Shown piece by piece: positions 1 to 7,392 of a DNA stretch of 9,342 nucleotides. The notes below the pieces were generated by a model. The model was not told the DNA's origin. It saw only the letters and a program-made list of their open reading frames with translations, and searched no databases. The first letter of the stretch is position 1; each line of letters starts with the position of its first letter. A program made the translations under genes and the position numbers. The DNA comes from Methylophaga sp. UBA3192 (GTDB taxonomy: Bacteria; Pseudomonadota; Gammaproteobacteria; Nitrosococcales; Methylophagaceae), in contig DEXE01000001.1 in NCBI GenBank assembly GCA_002363955.1, positions 1 through 9,342 of the forward strand, in the 5' to 3' direction.

Positions 1-20
1 ACTTATTTCAGGACAAGACA
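1..20 (-). repeat. Left copy of 20-bp terminal inverted repeat, probable insertion-sequence tip
   Basis: These bases are the exact reverse complement of 9322-9341, with no mismatch over 20 bases. The match stops immediately inside the window, where C21 faces T9321. Read from the unique sequence outwards the motif is TGTCTTGTCCTGAAATAAGT, so it starts with TG, as do the tips of IS3-like and several other transposable elements. The element body would lie to the left of the window. The repeat begins 24 bases downstream of the hemE stop codon. No transposase is visible here. The insertion-sequence reading is inference; a shared intergenic repeat is the alternative. Confidence 0.55.
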
Positions 21-44
21 CTGAAAGTTTTAAAACTCAACAAA

Positions 45-1109
45 TTACTGATGATACTGGACGCTTTCAGCATGTACGGCATCCACTAATGCAGCTACAT
101 GCTCCGGGTTAATCGTAGGGTGGATACCGTGCCCCAGATTAAATACATGGCCACTTCCATGACCATAGGCTTTCAGAATTTCTTTTACTTCCGTTTGTAT
201 GCGTTCAGGCTGAGCATATAACACACAGGGATCCATATTGCCCTGCAAGGCCACTTTATCGCCCACCTGATAGCGTGCCAATGAGATATCGGTCGTCCAG
301 TCCAGGCCTAATGCGTCGGCCCCGACTTCGGCCATATGATTTAGCCATTGGCCCCCCCCCTTTGTAAACATCGTTACCGGCACACGTCTTCCTTCATTTT
401 CTTTGGTCAGGCCGCTGATGATCTGCTGCATATAGGCCAGCGAAAACTCTCTGTAATTTGGTCCACTTAATGCCCCACCCCAAGTATCAAATAACATTAA
501 GGCCTGAGCACCTGCAGCGATCTGAGCATTTAAGTAAGCCGTTACTGACTTGGCAAGAACTGATAACAAATCATGCATCACTTGTGGCGTATCAAACATC
601 ATCGCTTTGATTTTAGCGAAATCCTTGCTCGAACCTCCCTCGACCATGTAGCACGCCAGTGTCCAGGGACTGCCACTAAAACCAATTAACGGCACCTTGC
701 CATCAATTTCCCTACGGGTCATGCGAATGGCATCCATCACATACCCCAGACTATCCTCCATATCCGGTACGCTGAGATTGGCTACTTCTGCTGCGCTGCG
801 TACTGTTTTGTGAAATTTTGGGCCTTCTCCGGTAACAAAATGCAGCCCCAGCCCCATAGCATCAGGAATAGTGAGAATGTCAGAAAAGATTATCGAAGCA
901 TCAAGATCAAAGCGACGCAGGGGCTGCAAGGTAACTTCACAGGCTAGTTCCGGCGTGGTACACAATGTCATAAAATTACCGGCCTTTTCGCGTACCTGCC
1001 GGTATTCAGGCAAGTAACGACCAGCCTGACGCATAATCCAAACCGGGGTTTTATCGACAGGTTGCTTTAATAAAGCACGAAGATAACGATCATTTTTTAA
1101 TTCGGACAC
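45..1109 (-). CDS. hemE: Uroporphyrinogen decarboxylase
   Basis: This cytosolic enzyme removes four carboxyl groups from the acetate side chains of uroporphyrinogen III to give coproporphyrinogen III in heme biosynthesis. The 354-residue product matches the usual bacterial length. The N-terminal family signature PVWIMRQAGRYLPEYR spans residues 22-37, with substrate-binding arginines R27 and R31. The key aspartate is D77 in FSDIL. The second signature, GFSGSPWTLACYMVEGG, begins at residue 143 and includes Y154. H327 sits in LGHGIHP near the C terminus. The start is GTG at 1109-1107, preceded by a strong Shine-Dalgarno AAGGTGG (1120-1114) four bases upstream; the next in-frame ATG would remove the signature. 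It lies downstream of gltBD in the same direction, separated by a terminator-like hairpin, so it probably has its own promoter or relies on readthrough. I could not place a convincing promoter. A run of nine G in the coding strand (352-360) encodes the conserved KGGGQ. Confidence 0.97.
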   Translation of the reverse strand: MSELKNDRYLRALLKQPVDKTPVWIMRQAGRYLPEYRQVREKAGNFMTLCTTPELACEVTLQPLRRFDLDASIIFSDILTIPDAMGLGLHFVTGEGPKFHKTVRSAAEVANLSVPDMEDSLGYVMDAIRMTRREIDGKVPLIGFSGSPWTLACYMVEGGSSKDFAKIKAMMFDTPQVMHDLLSVLAKSVTAYLNAQIAAGAQALMLFDTWGGALSGPNYREFSLAYMQQIISGLTKENEGRRVPVTMFTKGGGQWLNHMAEVGADALGLDWTTDISLARYQVGDKVALQGNMDPCVLYAQPERIQTEVKEILKAYGHGSGHVFNLGHGIHPTINPEHVAALVDAVHAESVQYHQ

Positions 1110-1113
1110 CGGA

Positions 1114-1120
1114 CCACCTT
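1114..1120 (-). promoter_or_regulatory. Ribosome binding site fixing the GTG start of hemE
   Basis: AAGGTGG on the minus strand lies four bases before the GTG codon at 1109-1107. It is the best Shine-Dalgarno match in the three-gene minus-strand block and supports GTG as the hemE start, because no upstream in-frame ATG follows a comparable site. Confidence 0.7.
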
Positions 1121-1147
1121 TTTATTTATGGCAATTCCTAATCTCAG

Positions 1148-1203
1148 AAACAAAATCGCACTGAGAGATCAGACTCAAGCGAGTATGACCAACTCAGTGC
1201 GAT
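1148..1203 (-). terminator. Probable rho-independent terminator after gltBD
   Basis: Perfect 11-bp arms ATCGCACTGAG (1155-1165) and CTCAGTGCGAT (1193-1203) enclose a 27-base loop, which itself holds a small ACTC-AAGC-GAGT hairpin (1173-1184). Read on the minus strand, the structure begins 33 bases after the gltD stop and is followed by TTTTGTTT, a moderately T-rich tail. On the plus strand no T run follows, so it should work only in the gltD direction. The large loop and imperfect T run make it weaker than a textbook terminator, so partial readthrough into hemE is possible. Confidence 0.6.
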
Positions 1204-1236
1204 AAGATTGCCACGTGTTCAGATAAAACTGGAGAG

Positions 1237-2643
1237 TTAAACTTCCAGATATTCAAGAATACCTTCAGCTGCCTGTCGACCTTCCCAAACAGCAGTTACG
1301 ACCAAATCAGAACCGCGCACCATATCACCACCAGCGAATATTTTCGGGTTAGTGGTTTGGTAAGCGCAGGCTCCTTCAGCGGGAGCAACAACACGGCCAC
1401 CATCATCGATACTGACATTAAATTTTTCAAACCATGGCGCAGGGCTTGGACGGAAACCAAAGGCGATAACGACTGCATCCGCAGCGATAATTTCTTCACT
1501 GCCTTGTACTGGTTCAGGACGACGGCGTCCACGTTCATCAGGCTCACCTAGTGCTGTGGTGACGACTTTTACACCAGTGACTTTATTGCCATCGCCAATG
1601 ATTTCAATCGGCTGACGGTTCCACATAAACTCAACGCCTTCTTCACGTGCATTGTTTACTTCGCGACGTGAACCCGGCATGTTTTCTTCATCACGACGAT
1701 AGGCACAGATAACACTGGTCGCACCTTGACGAATAGCCGTACGATTACAATCCATTGCGGTGTCACCACCACCCAGAACAACGACTCGCTTACCTTCAAG
1801 CGATACATAGTTTTCTGATGGCAAGTCCAATAGTTTTTTATTATTGGCGACCAGATACGGCAAAGCTTCATGGACACCCGGTAATTCCTCACCCGGAAAG
1901 CCACCTTTCATATAGGTGTAGGTTCCCATACCGAGGAAAACAGCATCATATTCTTCCAGCAAGGCATCAAACTCGACATCTTTACCCACATCCGTATTCA
2001 GGCGGAATTCAACTCCCATACCTTCCAATACTTCACGACGACGTTTAACAACTTCTTTTTCCAGTTTGAATTCTGGTATACCAAATGTCAGCAGTCCACC
2101 GATTTCTGGATAGCGATCAAACACTACAGGCTTAACACCATTACGTACCAATACATCCGCAGCACCTAAACCGGCAGGTCCCGCACCAATCACCGCCACG
2201 CGCTTACCAGTATCCACCACATTGGATAAGTCCGGACGCCAGCCTTGTGACAAAGCAGTGTCGGTAATGTATTTCTCCACTGAGCCAATGGTGACTGCAC
2301 CAAAACCGTCATTTAGGGTACAAGCACCTTCACATAACCGATCTTGTGGGCAAACACGACCACAGATTTCAGGCAACGTATTGGTTTGATGGGCCAATTC
2401 AGCAGCCTGTTCCAGATTGCCTTCACTGATAAGTTTCAGCCAGTTCGGAATATAGTTATGTACCGGGCATTTCCATTCACAATAAGGATTACCGCACTCT
2501 AAACAGCGGTCAGCCTGTTCTGCTGCCTGTGGCGCATCAAATTGCCCGTATATTTCGCCAAATTGCTGCTTGCGAACACTTGCATCCAGTTTTTTAGGGT
2601 CAAATCGACCTACATCTAAAAATTGAAACGTATTTTTTTTCAT
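1237..2643 (-). CDS. gltD: Glutamate synthase [NADPH] small (beta) chain
   Basis: The beta subunit of bacterial GOGAT oxidises NADPH on its FAD and passes electrons through iron-sulfur clusters to the FMN in GltB. The 468-residue length is close to that of the E. coli protein, and long stretches look near-identical to it. The N-terminal half carries two cysteine clusters: C47, C50, C55, C59 in CLECGNPYCEWKCP, and C94, C98, C104, C108 in CGRVCPQDRLCEGAC. The FAD-binding fold has VAVIGAGPAGLG at residues 149-160. The NADPH-binding fold has VVVLGGGDTAMD at 287-298. A third conserved block, FAGGDMVRGSDLVVTA, begins at 436. The ATG lies 24 bases after the gltB stop, so the two subunits should be co-transcribed. 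There is no clear Shine-Dalgarno before the ATG. The first codons contain eight consecutive A residues (coding strand). No residue expected for function appears to be missing. Confidence 0.98.
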   Translation of the reverse strand: MKKNTFQFLDVGRFDPKKLDASVRKQQFGEIYGQFDAPQAAEQADRCLECGNPYCEWKCPVHNYIPNWLKLISEGNLEQAAELAHQTNTLPEICGRVCPQDRLCEGACTLNDGFGAVTIGSVEKYITDTALSQGWRPDLSNVVDTGKRVAVIGAGPAGLGAADVLVRNGVKPVVFDRYPEIGGLLTFGIPEFKLEKEVVKRRREVLEGMGVEFRLNTDVGKDVEFDALLEEYDAVFLGMGTYTYMKGGFPGEELPGVHEALPYLVANNKKLLDLPSENYVSLEGKRVVVLGGGDTAMDCNRTAIRQGATSVICAYRRDEENMPGSRREVNNAREEGVEFMWNRQPIEIIGDGNKVTGVKVVTTALGEPDERGRRRPEPVQGSEEIIAADAVVIAFGFRPSPAPWFEKFNVSIDDGGRVVAPAEGACAYQTTNPKIFAGGDMVRGSDLVVTAVWEGRQAAEGILEYLEV

Positions 2644-2667
2644 CGTTATATAGTTTTACCAGTTGTA

Positions 2668-5600
2668 TCAGGCCGCTTTGGTGGCAATTTTTAATAAACC
2701 ATCCAATGACGCTGCTTTGGGTTTGACCAGCCAGAACTCTTTAATCGCCTGTTCAAAACGATCCAGAATCTGGTGCGCCCAGACACTACCGGTTTCACGC
2801 ACATGGTCTTCAATAAGGCCTTTTAGATGCAAAGCGGCTTCTGACATTTCGTCACCATCGATCCGCACCAATTCAACCAGCTCTTCGTTATAACGTTCCG
2901 CCAGAGTGTTATCCACATCCAGTACATAGGCCAGACCACCTGTCATGCCTGCACCAAAATTCAGCCCGGTCTCGCCCAGCACAACAACAACGCCGCCAGT
3001 CATATATTCACATCCATGGTCGCCAACACCTTCAACCACAGCAATCGCTCCGGAATTACGCACGGCAAACCGTTCACCGGCTTTACCGGCAGCATAAAGC
3101 TCTCCGCCAGTAGCGCCGTACAAACAAGTGTTACCGATAATGCTGGCATTTTGCGTTTCAAAGTCGCTTTCAGGTGACGGATAGATAGTCAGCTTGCCTG
3201 CGGCCATGCCTTTACCGACATAATCATTGGCATCACCTTCAAGGCGCATTTCCAGACCACCCGCATTGAACACACCAAAGCTTTGTCCGGCAGACCCGGT
3301 CAGATGAAGGCGTATCGGTTTATCAATCATGCCGTAATTACCATAAAGTTTGGCAATTTCACCGGATAACCGCGCACCAATCGAACGATTAATATTACGA
3401 ATACTGTAACTGAATTCACCACCCGTTTTATTGACGATGGTGTCTTTAATATCCACCACCATCTGCTCAGCCAATTCACCTTTATCATAAGGCTCATTTT
3501 TCGGCTCAAGGCAGAATTGCGGTTTATCTTCAGGAACACCTGCGTTCGACAATAAAGGTTGCAAATCCAGGCCACGCTGTTTGGCAGTGGTACCCGGCAA
3601 GACCTCAAGCAAATCGGTACGACCAATCAAGTCCTGCAGACTGCGCACGCCCAGTTTAGCCAACCACTCCCGGGTTTCACGAGCTACAAACTGGAAGTAG
3701 TTCATTACCATTTGTGGTAAACCGATAAAGTGCTGTGTGCGCAGCTTTTCATTCTGCGTTGCAACACCGGTCGCACAATTATTCAAATGACAGATTCGCA
3801 GATATTTACAACCTAAGGCGACCATTGGTCCGGTACCGAAACCAAAACTTTCCGCGCCGAGAATGGCTGCTTTGATGACATCCAACCCTGTTTTCAGGCC
3901 ACCGTCTGTTTGCAGACGTACTTTGTCACGTAAGTCATTGGCACGCAGAGTCTGATGCGCTTCGCTTAAACCGAGCTCCCAAGGACCACCGGCATATTTC
4001 ACCGAAGTTAACGGGCTCGCGCCGGTACCACCGTCATAACCGGAAATGGTAATCAAATCTGCATAAGCTTTTGCCACACCGGCAGCAACCGTGCCAACAC
4101 CCGCCTGAGAAACCAGCTTCACAGAGACCAGCGCATCTGGATTAACCTGTTTCAAATCGAATATCAGCTGAGCCAAATCTTCAATCGAATAGATATCATG
4201 ATGCGGCGGTGGAGAGATCAATGTTACACCTGGCACTGAATGGCGCAGCGTAGCGATCATCTGATTAACTTTGCCACCCGGTAACTGCCCCCCCTCGCCT
4301 GGTTTAGCACCTTGAGCAATTTTGATCTGTAAAACTTCGGCATTAACCAGATAATGCGGTGTTACCCCAAAACGGCCTGAGGCAATCTGTTTGATTTTGG
4401 AAACACGCTCGTTACCAAAACGATCCGGATCTTCACCACCTTCCCCCGAATTGGAACGACCGCCTAAACGGTTCATCGCAATGGCTAAAGCTTCATGCGC
4501 TTCAGGCGATAAAGCGCCTAAAGACATACCAGCACTGTCAAAACGTTTCAGAATCGCGCCGGTATCTTCAACTTCTTCAATATCTAATGCCGTATCGGCT
4601 AGCTTGACATCCAACAAGTCGCGCAACACCATCGCCGGCCGTTCGTTAACTAACGCAGCATAGGTTTGATAGTCATCGTAACTGCCACCCTGAACAGCTT
4701 TCTGTAATGTGCCAATAACATCTGGGTTATAAGCATGATATTCACCGCCATGGATGAATTTCAGCAGGCCACCCTGGTCACGTTTTTTACGTTGATTCCA
4801 GGCCAGTTTAGCCAATTGCAACTGATCTGCATGTAATGCTTGAAAATCCGCTCCATTTACCCGACTGGTAGTAGCAGTGAAACACTTGTCCACAACCACA
4901 TCATTCAAGCCAACGATTTCAAACAATTGCGCTCCGCGATAGCTGGCAATGGTTGATATACCCATTTTAGAGGTGATTTTGAACAGCCCTTTGTTAATAC
5001 CTTTACGGTACAGACGGCAAAGTTCGGCATGTTCAACGTTTTGGATTTCCTTGGTGGCACGCAGATCCTGCAGGCAGGCATAAGCAAGATAGGGATAAAT
5101 CGCTGTAGCACCATAGCCGAGTAACACACCGAAATGATGTGGATCACGGGCTGTCGCGGTTTCTACAATGATATTTGCATCACAACGCAAACCGGCTTTA
5201 ATCAGATGCTGATGCACCGCACCAGTTGCCAGTAGGGCATGTACCGGTAATGTGTCTTTGGAAATATCCCGATCGCTGAGGATCACTACCACATTGCCGT
5301 TACGCACCGCATTTTCTGCGTCAGCACAAATCGCATCAATCGCTTTTTCCAGGCCGATTTCCGACTGGTAATTCAACGAGATACGATAAGATTTATATTC
5401 CGGATCGTTATCACCCAGTCTGAGGATATGATTAAACAGTTTCTCGGTCAGTACCGGAGAATCCAGTACAACACGCTGTGCGTGATCTTCACCTTCTTCA
5501 AACAGATTACGTTCCTGACCAATACAGGTCTCAAGCGACATAACAATGTTTTCACGCAATGGATCAATAGGTGGATTGGTGACCTGCGCGAACTGTTGAC

Positions 5601-7158
5601 GGAAATAGTCATATAACGAACGGGCTTTTTGTGACATGACGGCAAACGGGCTATCGTCACCCATTGAACCGACTGCTTCCTGACCCAGTTCTCCTAAAAC
5701 ACGAATGACCTGATCACGCTCTTCAAAGCTGACACCGAACATTTTTTCAAACACTTCAAGTTCATCGCCCTGAATCTCAGGCAATGTGTGTTGATCATCG
5801 TCCTGGATATCCTGCAAACGTTGCAGATTATTCTCCAGCCATTCACGATACGGCTGAGCGGTTTTCAGCATTTCGTTGATATCTTCCGGCATCAACAATT
5901 CACCCGTCTGAGTATCAACCGCCAGCATCTGGCCTGGTTTCAGACGGCCTTTCGCCACAACATCTTCCGGTTGATAGTTGTAAACACCAACTTCAGACGC
6001 CAGCGTAATATGACGGTCTTTGGTTATCACATAACGTGCTGGACGCAAGCCATTGCGATCCAATGTACATGCGGCATAACGACCATCAGTGATAACCACG
6101 CCGGCAGGACCATCCCATGGCTCCATGTGCATGGAATTAAAATCATAGAAAGCTTTCAGATCGGCATCCATAGTTGGATCGTTCTGCCATGCAGGTGGGA
6201 TAAGTAAACGCATGGCACGGAACATACTGACACCACCCGCCAATAAGGCTTCCAGCATATTATCCATGCTGGATGAATCCGATCCGGTTGTTCCAACTAA
6301 AGGTCGGATGTCTTCCATGTTTTCAATAAGTGAGGTCGCAAATTTTGCGCCACGCGCCAAGGCCCAGTTACGGTTACCCTGAACGGTATTGATTTCACCA
6401 TTGTGTGCCAGATAACGGAAAGGCTGAGCCAAACGCCATTGCGGCCAGGTATTGGTAGAAAAACGTTGATGGAATACGCATATAGCCGTTTCCATACGCT
6501 CATCGCTGAGATCTTTATAGAAAACCGGCAGATAGGACGGCATCACCAGACCTTTATAAGAAACCACTTGTGATGACAGGCTGGGTATATAGAAGTCTTT
6601 ATCGTCAGTAATCGCTTTTTCAGCTTTACGGCGTGCAATGTAGAGATTGCGTTCAAACGCTGCATCATCCATCGATTCACCCGCATTAACAAATACATGG
6701 CGCATCTTGGGTAGCAAACGTAATGCTTCCTGTCCACAGGCTGTTTCCGCATCGACCGGCACTTCACGCCAGCCTAATACCTGCAGACCTTGTTCTGTCA
6801 GTTTTTCGGTAACCGTATCCTGGGCTAACTGTGCTTTGTTGTCGTCCTGTGACAGAAAAACCATACCGACCGCATAGCGTTGCGCCAGCGGAAAACCAAG
6901 TTCTCCCGCAATCGCTTTAAAAAAGCTGTCTGGTTTTTTAAGCAATAAACCACAACCGTCACCGGTCTTACCATCCGCACCAATTGCGCCCCGATGGGTC
7001 AAGTTACCCAGCGCTTCAATGGCTGTTTTAATAAGCCAATGACTGGGTTTACCATCCATCTGAGCAATCAGTCCGAATCCGCAGTTATCGCGCTCAAATT
7101 CAGGTCTATATAGACCTTGTGTTAGTTCTGTTGGCTGACTCACGTCACATACCTTCAT
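2668..7158 (-). CDS. gltB: Glutamate synthase [NADPH] large (alpha) chain
   Basis: The large GOGAT subunit hydrolyses glutamine and channels the ammonia to 2-oxoglutarate, forming glutamate with electrons from GltD. The 1496-residue product has all family domains. It starts with a propeptide of 25 residues followed by C26 in DNCGFG, the expected N-terminal nucleophile of the class II amidotransferase domain, which runs to about residue 430 and includes HQRFSTNT and HNGEINT. A central domain follows, then the FMN/2-oxoglutarate synthase barrel (about 830-1200) with SNSGEGGEDP, PPPHHDIYS and GYDGGTGASP. The [3Fe-4S] cysteines are C1117, C1123 and C1128 in CKYLRICHLNNC. The C-terminal beta-helix domain carries repeated glycine motifs such as GNTCLYGATGG. 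The ATG at 7158 has no visible Shine-Dalgarno. GTG at 7143-7141 (codon 6) has AAGGT seven bases upstream and could be the real start, giving a 20-residue propeptide. The same region holds a small leader ORF ending 6 bases upstream. Confidence 0.98.
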   Translation of the reverse strand: MKVCDVSQPTELTQGLYRPEFERDNCGFGLIAQMDGKPSHWLIKTAIEALGNLTHRGAIGADGKTGDGCGLLLKKPDSFFKAIAGELGFPLAQRYAVGMVFLSQDDNKAQLAQDTVTEKLTEQGLQVLGWREVPVDAETACGQEALRLLPKMRHVFVNAGESMDDAAFERNLYIARRKAEKAITDDKDFYIPSLSSQVVSYKGLVMPSYLPVFYKDLSDERMETAICVFHQRFSTNTWPQWRLAQPFRYLAHNGEINTVQGNRNWALARGAKFATSLIENMEDIRPLVGTTGSDSSSMDNMLEALLAGGVSMFRAMRLLIPPAWQNDPTMDADLKAFYDFNSMHMEPWDGPAGVVITDGRYAACTLDRNGLRPARYVITKDRHITLASEVGVYNYQPEDVVAKGRLKPGQMLAVDTQTGELLMPEDINEMLKTAQPYREWLENNLQRLQDIQDDDQHTLPEIQGDELEVFEKMFGVSFEERDQVIRVLGELGQEAVGSMGDDSPFAVMSQKARSLYDYFRQQFAQVTNPPIDPLRENIVMSLETCIGQERNLFEEGEDHAQRVVLDSPVLTEKLFNHILRLGDNDPEYKSYRISLNYQSEIGLEKAIDAICADAENAVRNGNVVVILSDRDISKDTLPVHALLATGAVHQHLIKAGLRCDANIIVETATARDPHHFGVLLGYGATAIYPYLAYACLQDLRATKEIQNVEHAELCRLYRKGINKGLFKITSKMGISTIASYRGAQLFEIVGLNDVVVDKCFTATTSRVNGADFQALHADQLQLAKLAWNQRKKRDQGGLLKFIHGGEYHAYNPDVIGTLQKAVQGGSYDDYQTYAALVNERPAMVLRDLLDVKLADTALDIEEVEDTGAILKRFDSAGMSLGALSPEAHEALAIAMNRLGGRSNSGEGGEDPDRFGNERVSKIKQIASGRFGVTPHYLVNAEVLQIKIAQGAKPGEGGQLPGGKVNQMIATLRHSVPGVTLISPPPHHDIYSIEDLAQLIFDLKQVNPDALVSVKLVSQAGVGTVAAGVAKAYADLITISGYDGGTGASPLTSVKYAGGPWELGLSEAHQTLRANDLRDKVRLQTDGGLKTGLDVIKAAILGAESFGFGTGPMVALGCKYLRICHLNNCATGVATQNEKLRTQHFIGLPQMVMNYFQFVARETREWLAKLGVRSLQDLIGRTDLLEVLPGTTAKQRGLDLQPLLSNAGVPEDKPQFCLEPKNEPYDKGELAEQMVVDIKDTIVNKTGGEFSYSIRNINRSIGARLSGEIAKLYGNYGMIDKPIRLHLTGSAGQSFGVFNAGGLEMRLEGDANDYVGKGMAAGKLTIYPSPESDFETQNASIIGNTCLYGATGGELYAAGKAGERFAVRNSGAIAVVEGVGDHGCEYMTGGVVVVLGETGLNFGAGMTGGLAYVLDVDNTLAERYNEELVELVRIDGDEMSEAALHLKGLIEDHVRETGSVWAHQILDRFEQAIKEFWLVKPKAASLDGLLKIATKAA

Positions 7159-7164
7159 CGTTTG

Positions 7165-7242
7165 TTAGCGCCGTCGCAGCTCCATTCCGGTAGTAAAACC
7201 GGCACAGCTATGTCTAAACTGAGGAGCGTCGCACAAAAACAC
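7165..7242 (-). CDS. Possible 25-codon leader ORF upstream of gltB
   Basis: On the minus strand an open frame runs from GTG at 7242-7240 to TAA at 7167-7165, ending 6 bases before the gltB ATG. It reads VFLCDAPQFRHSC followed by AGFTTGMELRRR. The frame stays open upstream to another GTG (7257-7255), giving 30 residues, but that codon overlaps the predicted transcription start. An internal ATG (7185-7183) would give the six-residue peptide MELRRR. No Shine-Dalgarno precedes any of these starts. An open frame of this length is expected by chance fairly often, so openness alone proves nothing. The close spacing to gltB, the missing gltB Shine-Dalgarno and the run CGA CGG CGC before the stop are what suggest translational coupling or attenuation. 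It may instead be purely structural leader RNA. Confidence 0.3.
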   Translation of the reverse strand: MFLCDAPQFRHSCAGFTTGMELRRR

Positions 7243-7246
7243 GGCA
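7169..7246 (-). promoter_or_regulatory. Structured 5' leader of gltB (candidate cis-regulatory RNA)
   Basis: Within the predicted gltB leader several complementary segments nest around one hairpin. CCGGT (7202-7198) pairs with ACCGG (7191-7187) over a 6-base loop. AGCT (7209-7206) can pair with AGCT (7181-7178), or alternatively GCTCC (7227-7223) with GGAGC (7183-7179). TGCCGT (7246-7241) can close the whole with ACGGCG (7174-7169), using one G-U pair. The last two partners compete or cooperate close to the gltB start. I do not recognise a known riboswitch class. Folding was done by eye and is not scored. Confidence 0.4.
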
Positions 7247-7259
7247 GAAAGGATCACCT

Positions 7260-7288
7260 AGTATAACGATTGATCCGGCACCATTCAA
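7260..7288 (-). promoter_or_regulatory. Sigma-70-type promoter for gltBD
   Basis: On the minus strand TTGAAT (7288-7283) and TATACT (7265-7260) are separated by exactly 17 bases. Both hexamers are close to the consensus TTGACA and TATAAT. Transcription would start near 7255-7254, leaving a leader of about 95 bases before the gltB ATG. No experimental support; the call rests on the hexamers, their spacing and their position. Confidence 0.6.
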
Positions 7289-7328
7289 TTCTAGCTGCTT
7301 TTTTTAGACAGCAACTGACTGCAGTAAA

Positions 7329-7358
7329 TTTTCCTATTTTCAATAAAATAGCTAAAAT
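7329..7358 (+). promoter_or_regulatory. Possible promoter for purEK
   Basis: The AT-rich stretch before purE contains TAAAAT at 7353-7358 as a possible -10 box, with the weak -35-like TTTTCC at 7329-7334 at an 18-base spacing. A start near 7365 would leave about 28 bases before the purE ATG. A second TAAAAT at 7344-7349 has no acceptable -35. I looked for a PurR-type operator and did not see one. Confidence 0.3.
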
Positions 7359-7392
7359 GCATTGCTTTTCTGACAATAAAATCGGACTAACA

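Noticed and set aside
26..37. Palindrome AGTTTTAAAACT after hemE as a terminator
   Set aside because: It has no loop and almost no GC pairs, so it cannot form a stable terminator hairpin.
4288..4294. Seven-base C run in gltB as a frameshift site
   Set aside because: It encodes the conserved PGEGGQLPG motif in frame, and the protein continues normally on both sides.
5788..6207. Plus-strand open frame of 139 codons inside gltB
   Set aside because: It lies antisense to a highly conserved part of gltB and its translation has no recognisable motif; it is a by-product of gltB codon use.
7270..7392. Extended purE reading frame starting at ATG 7270, adding 41 residues
   Set aside because: The extra residues do not resemble PurE, they overlap the AT-rich promoter region, and ATG 7393 places the conserved MGSNSD motif at the normal distance from the N terminus.
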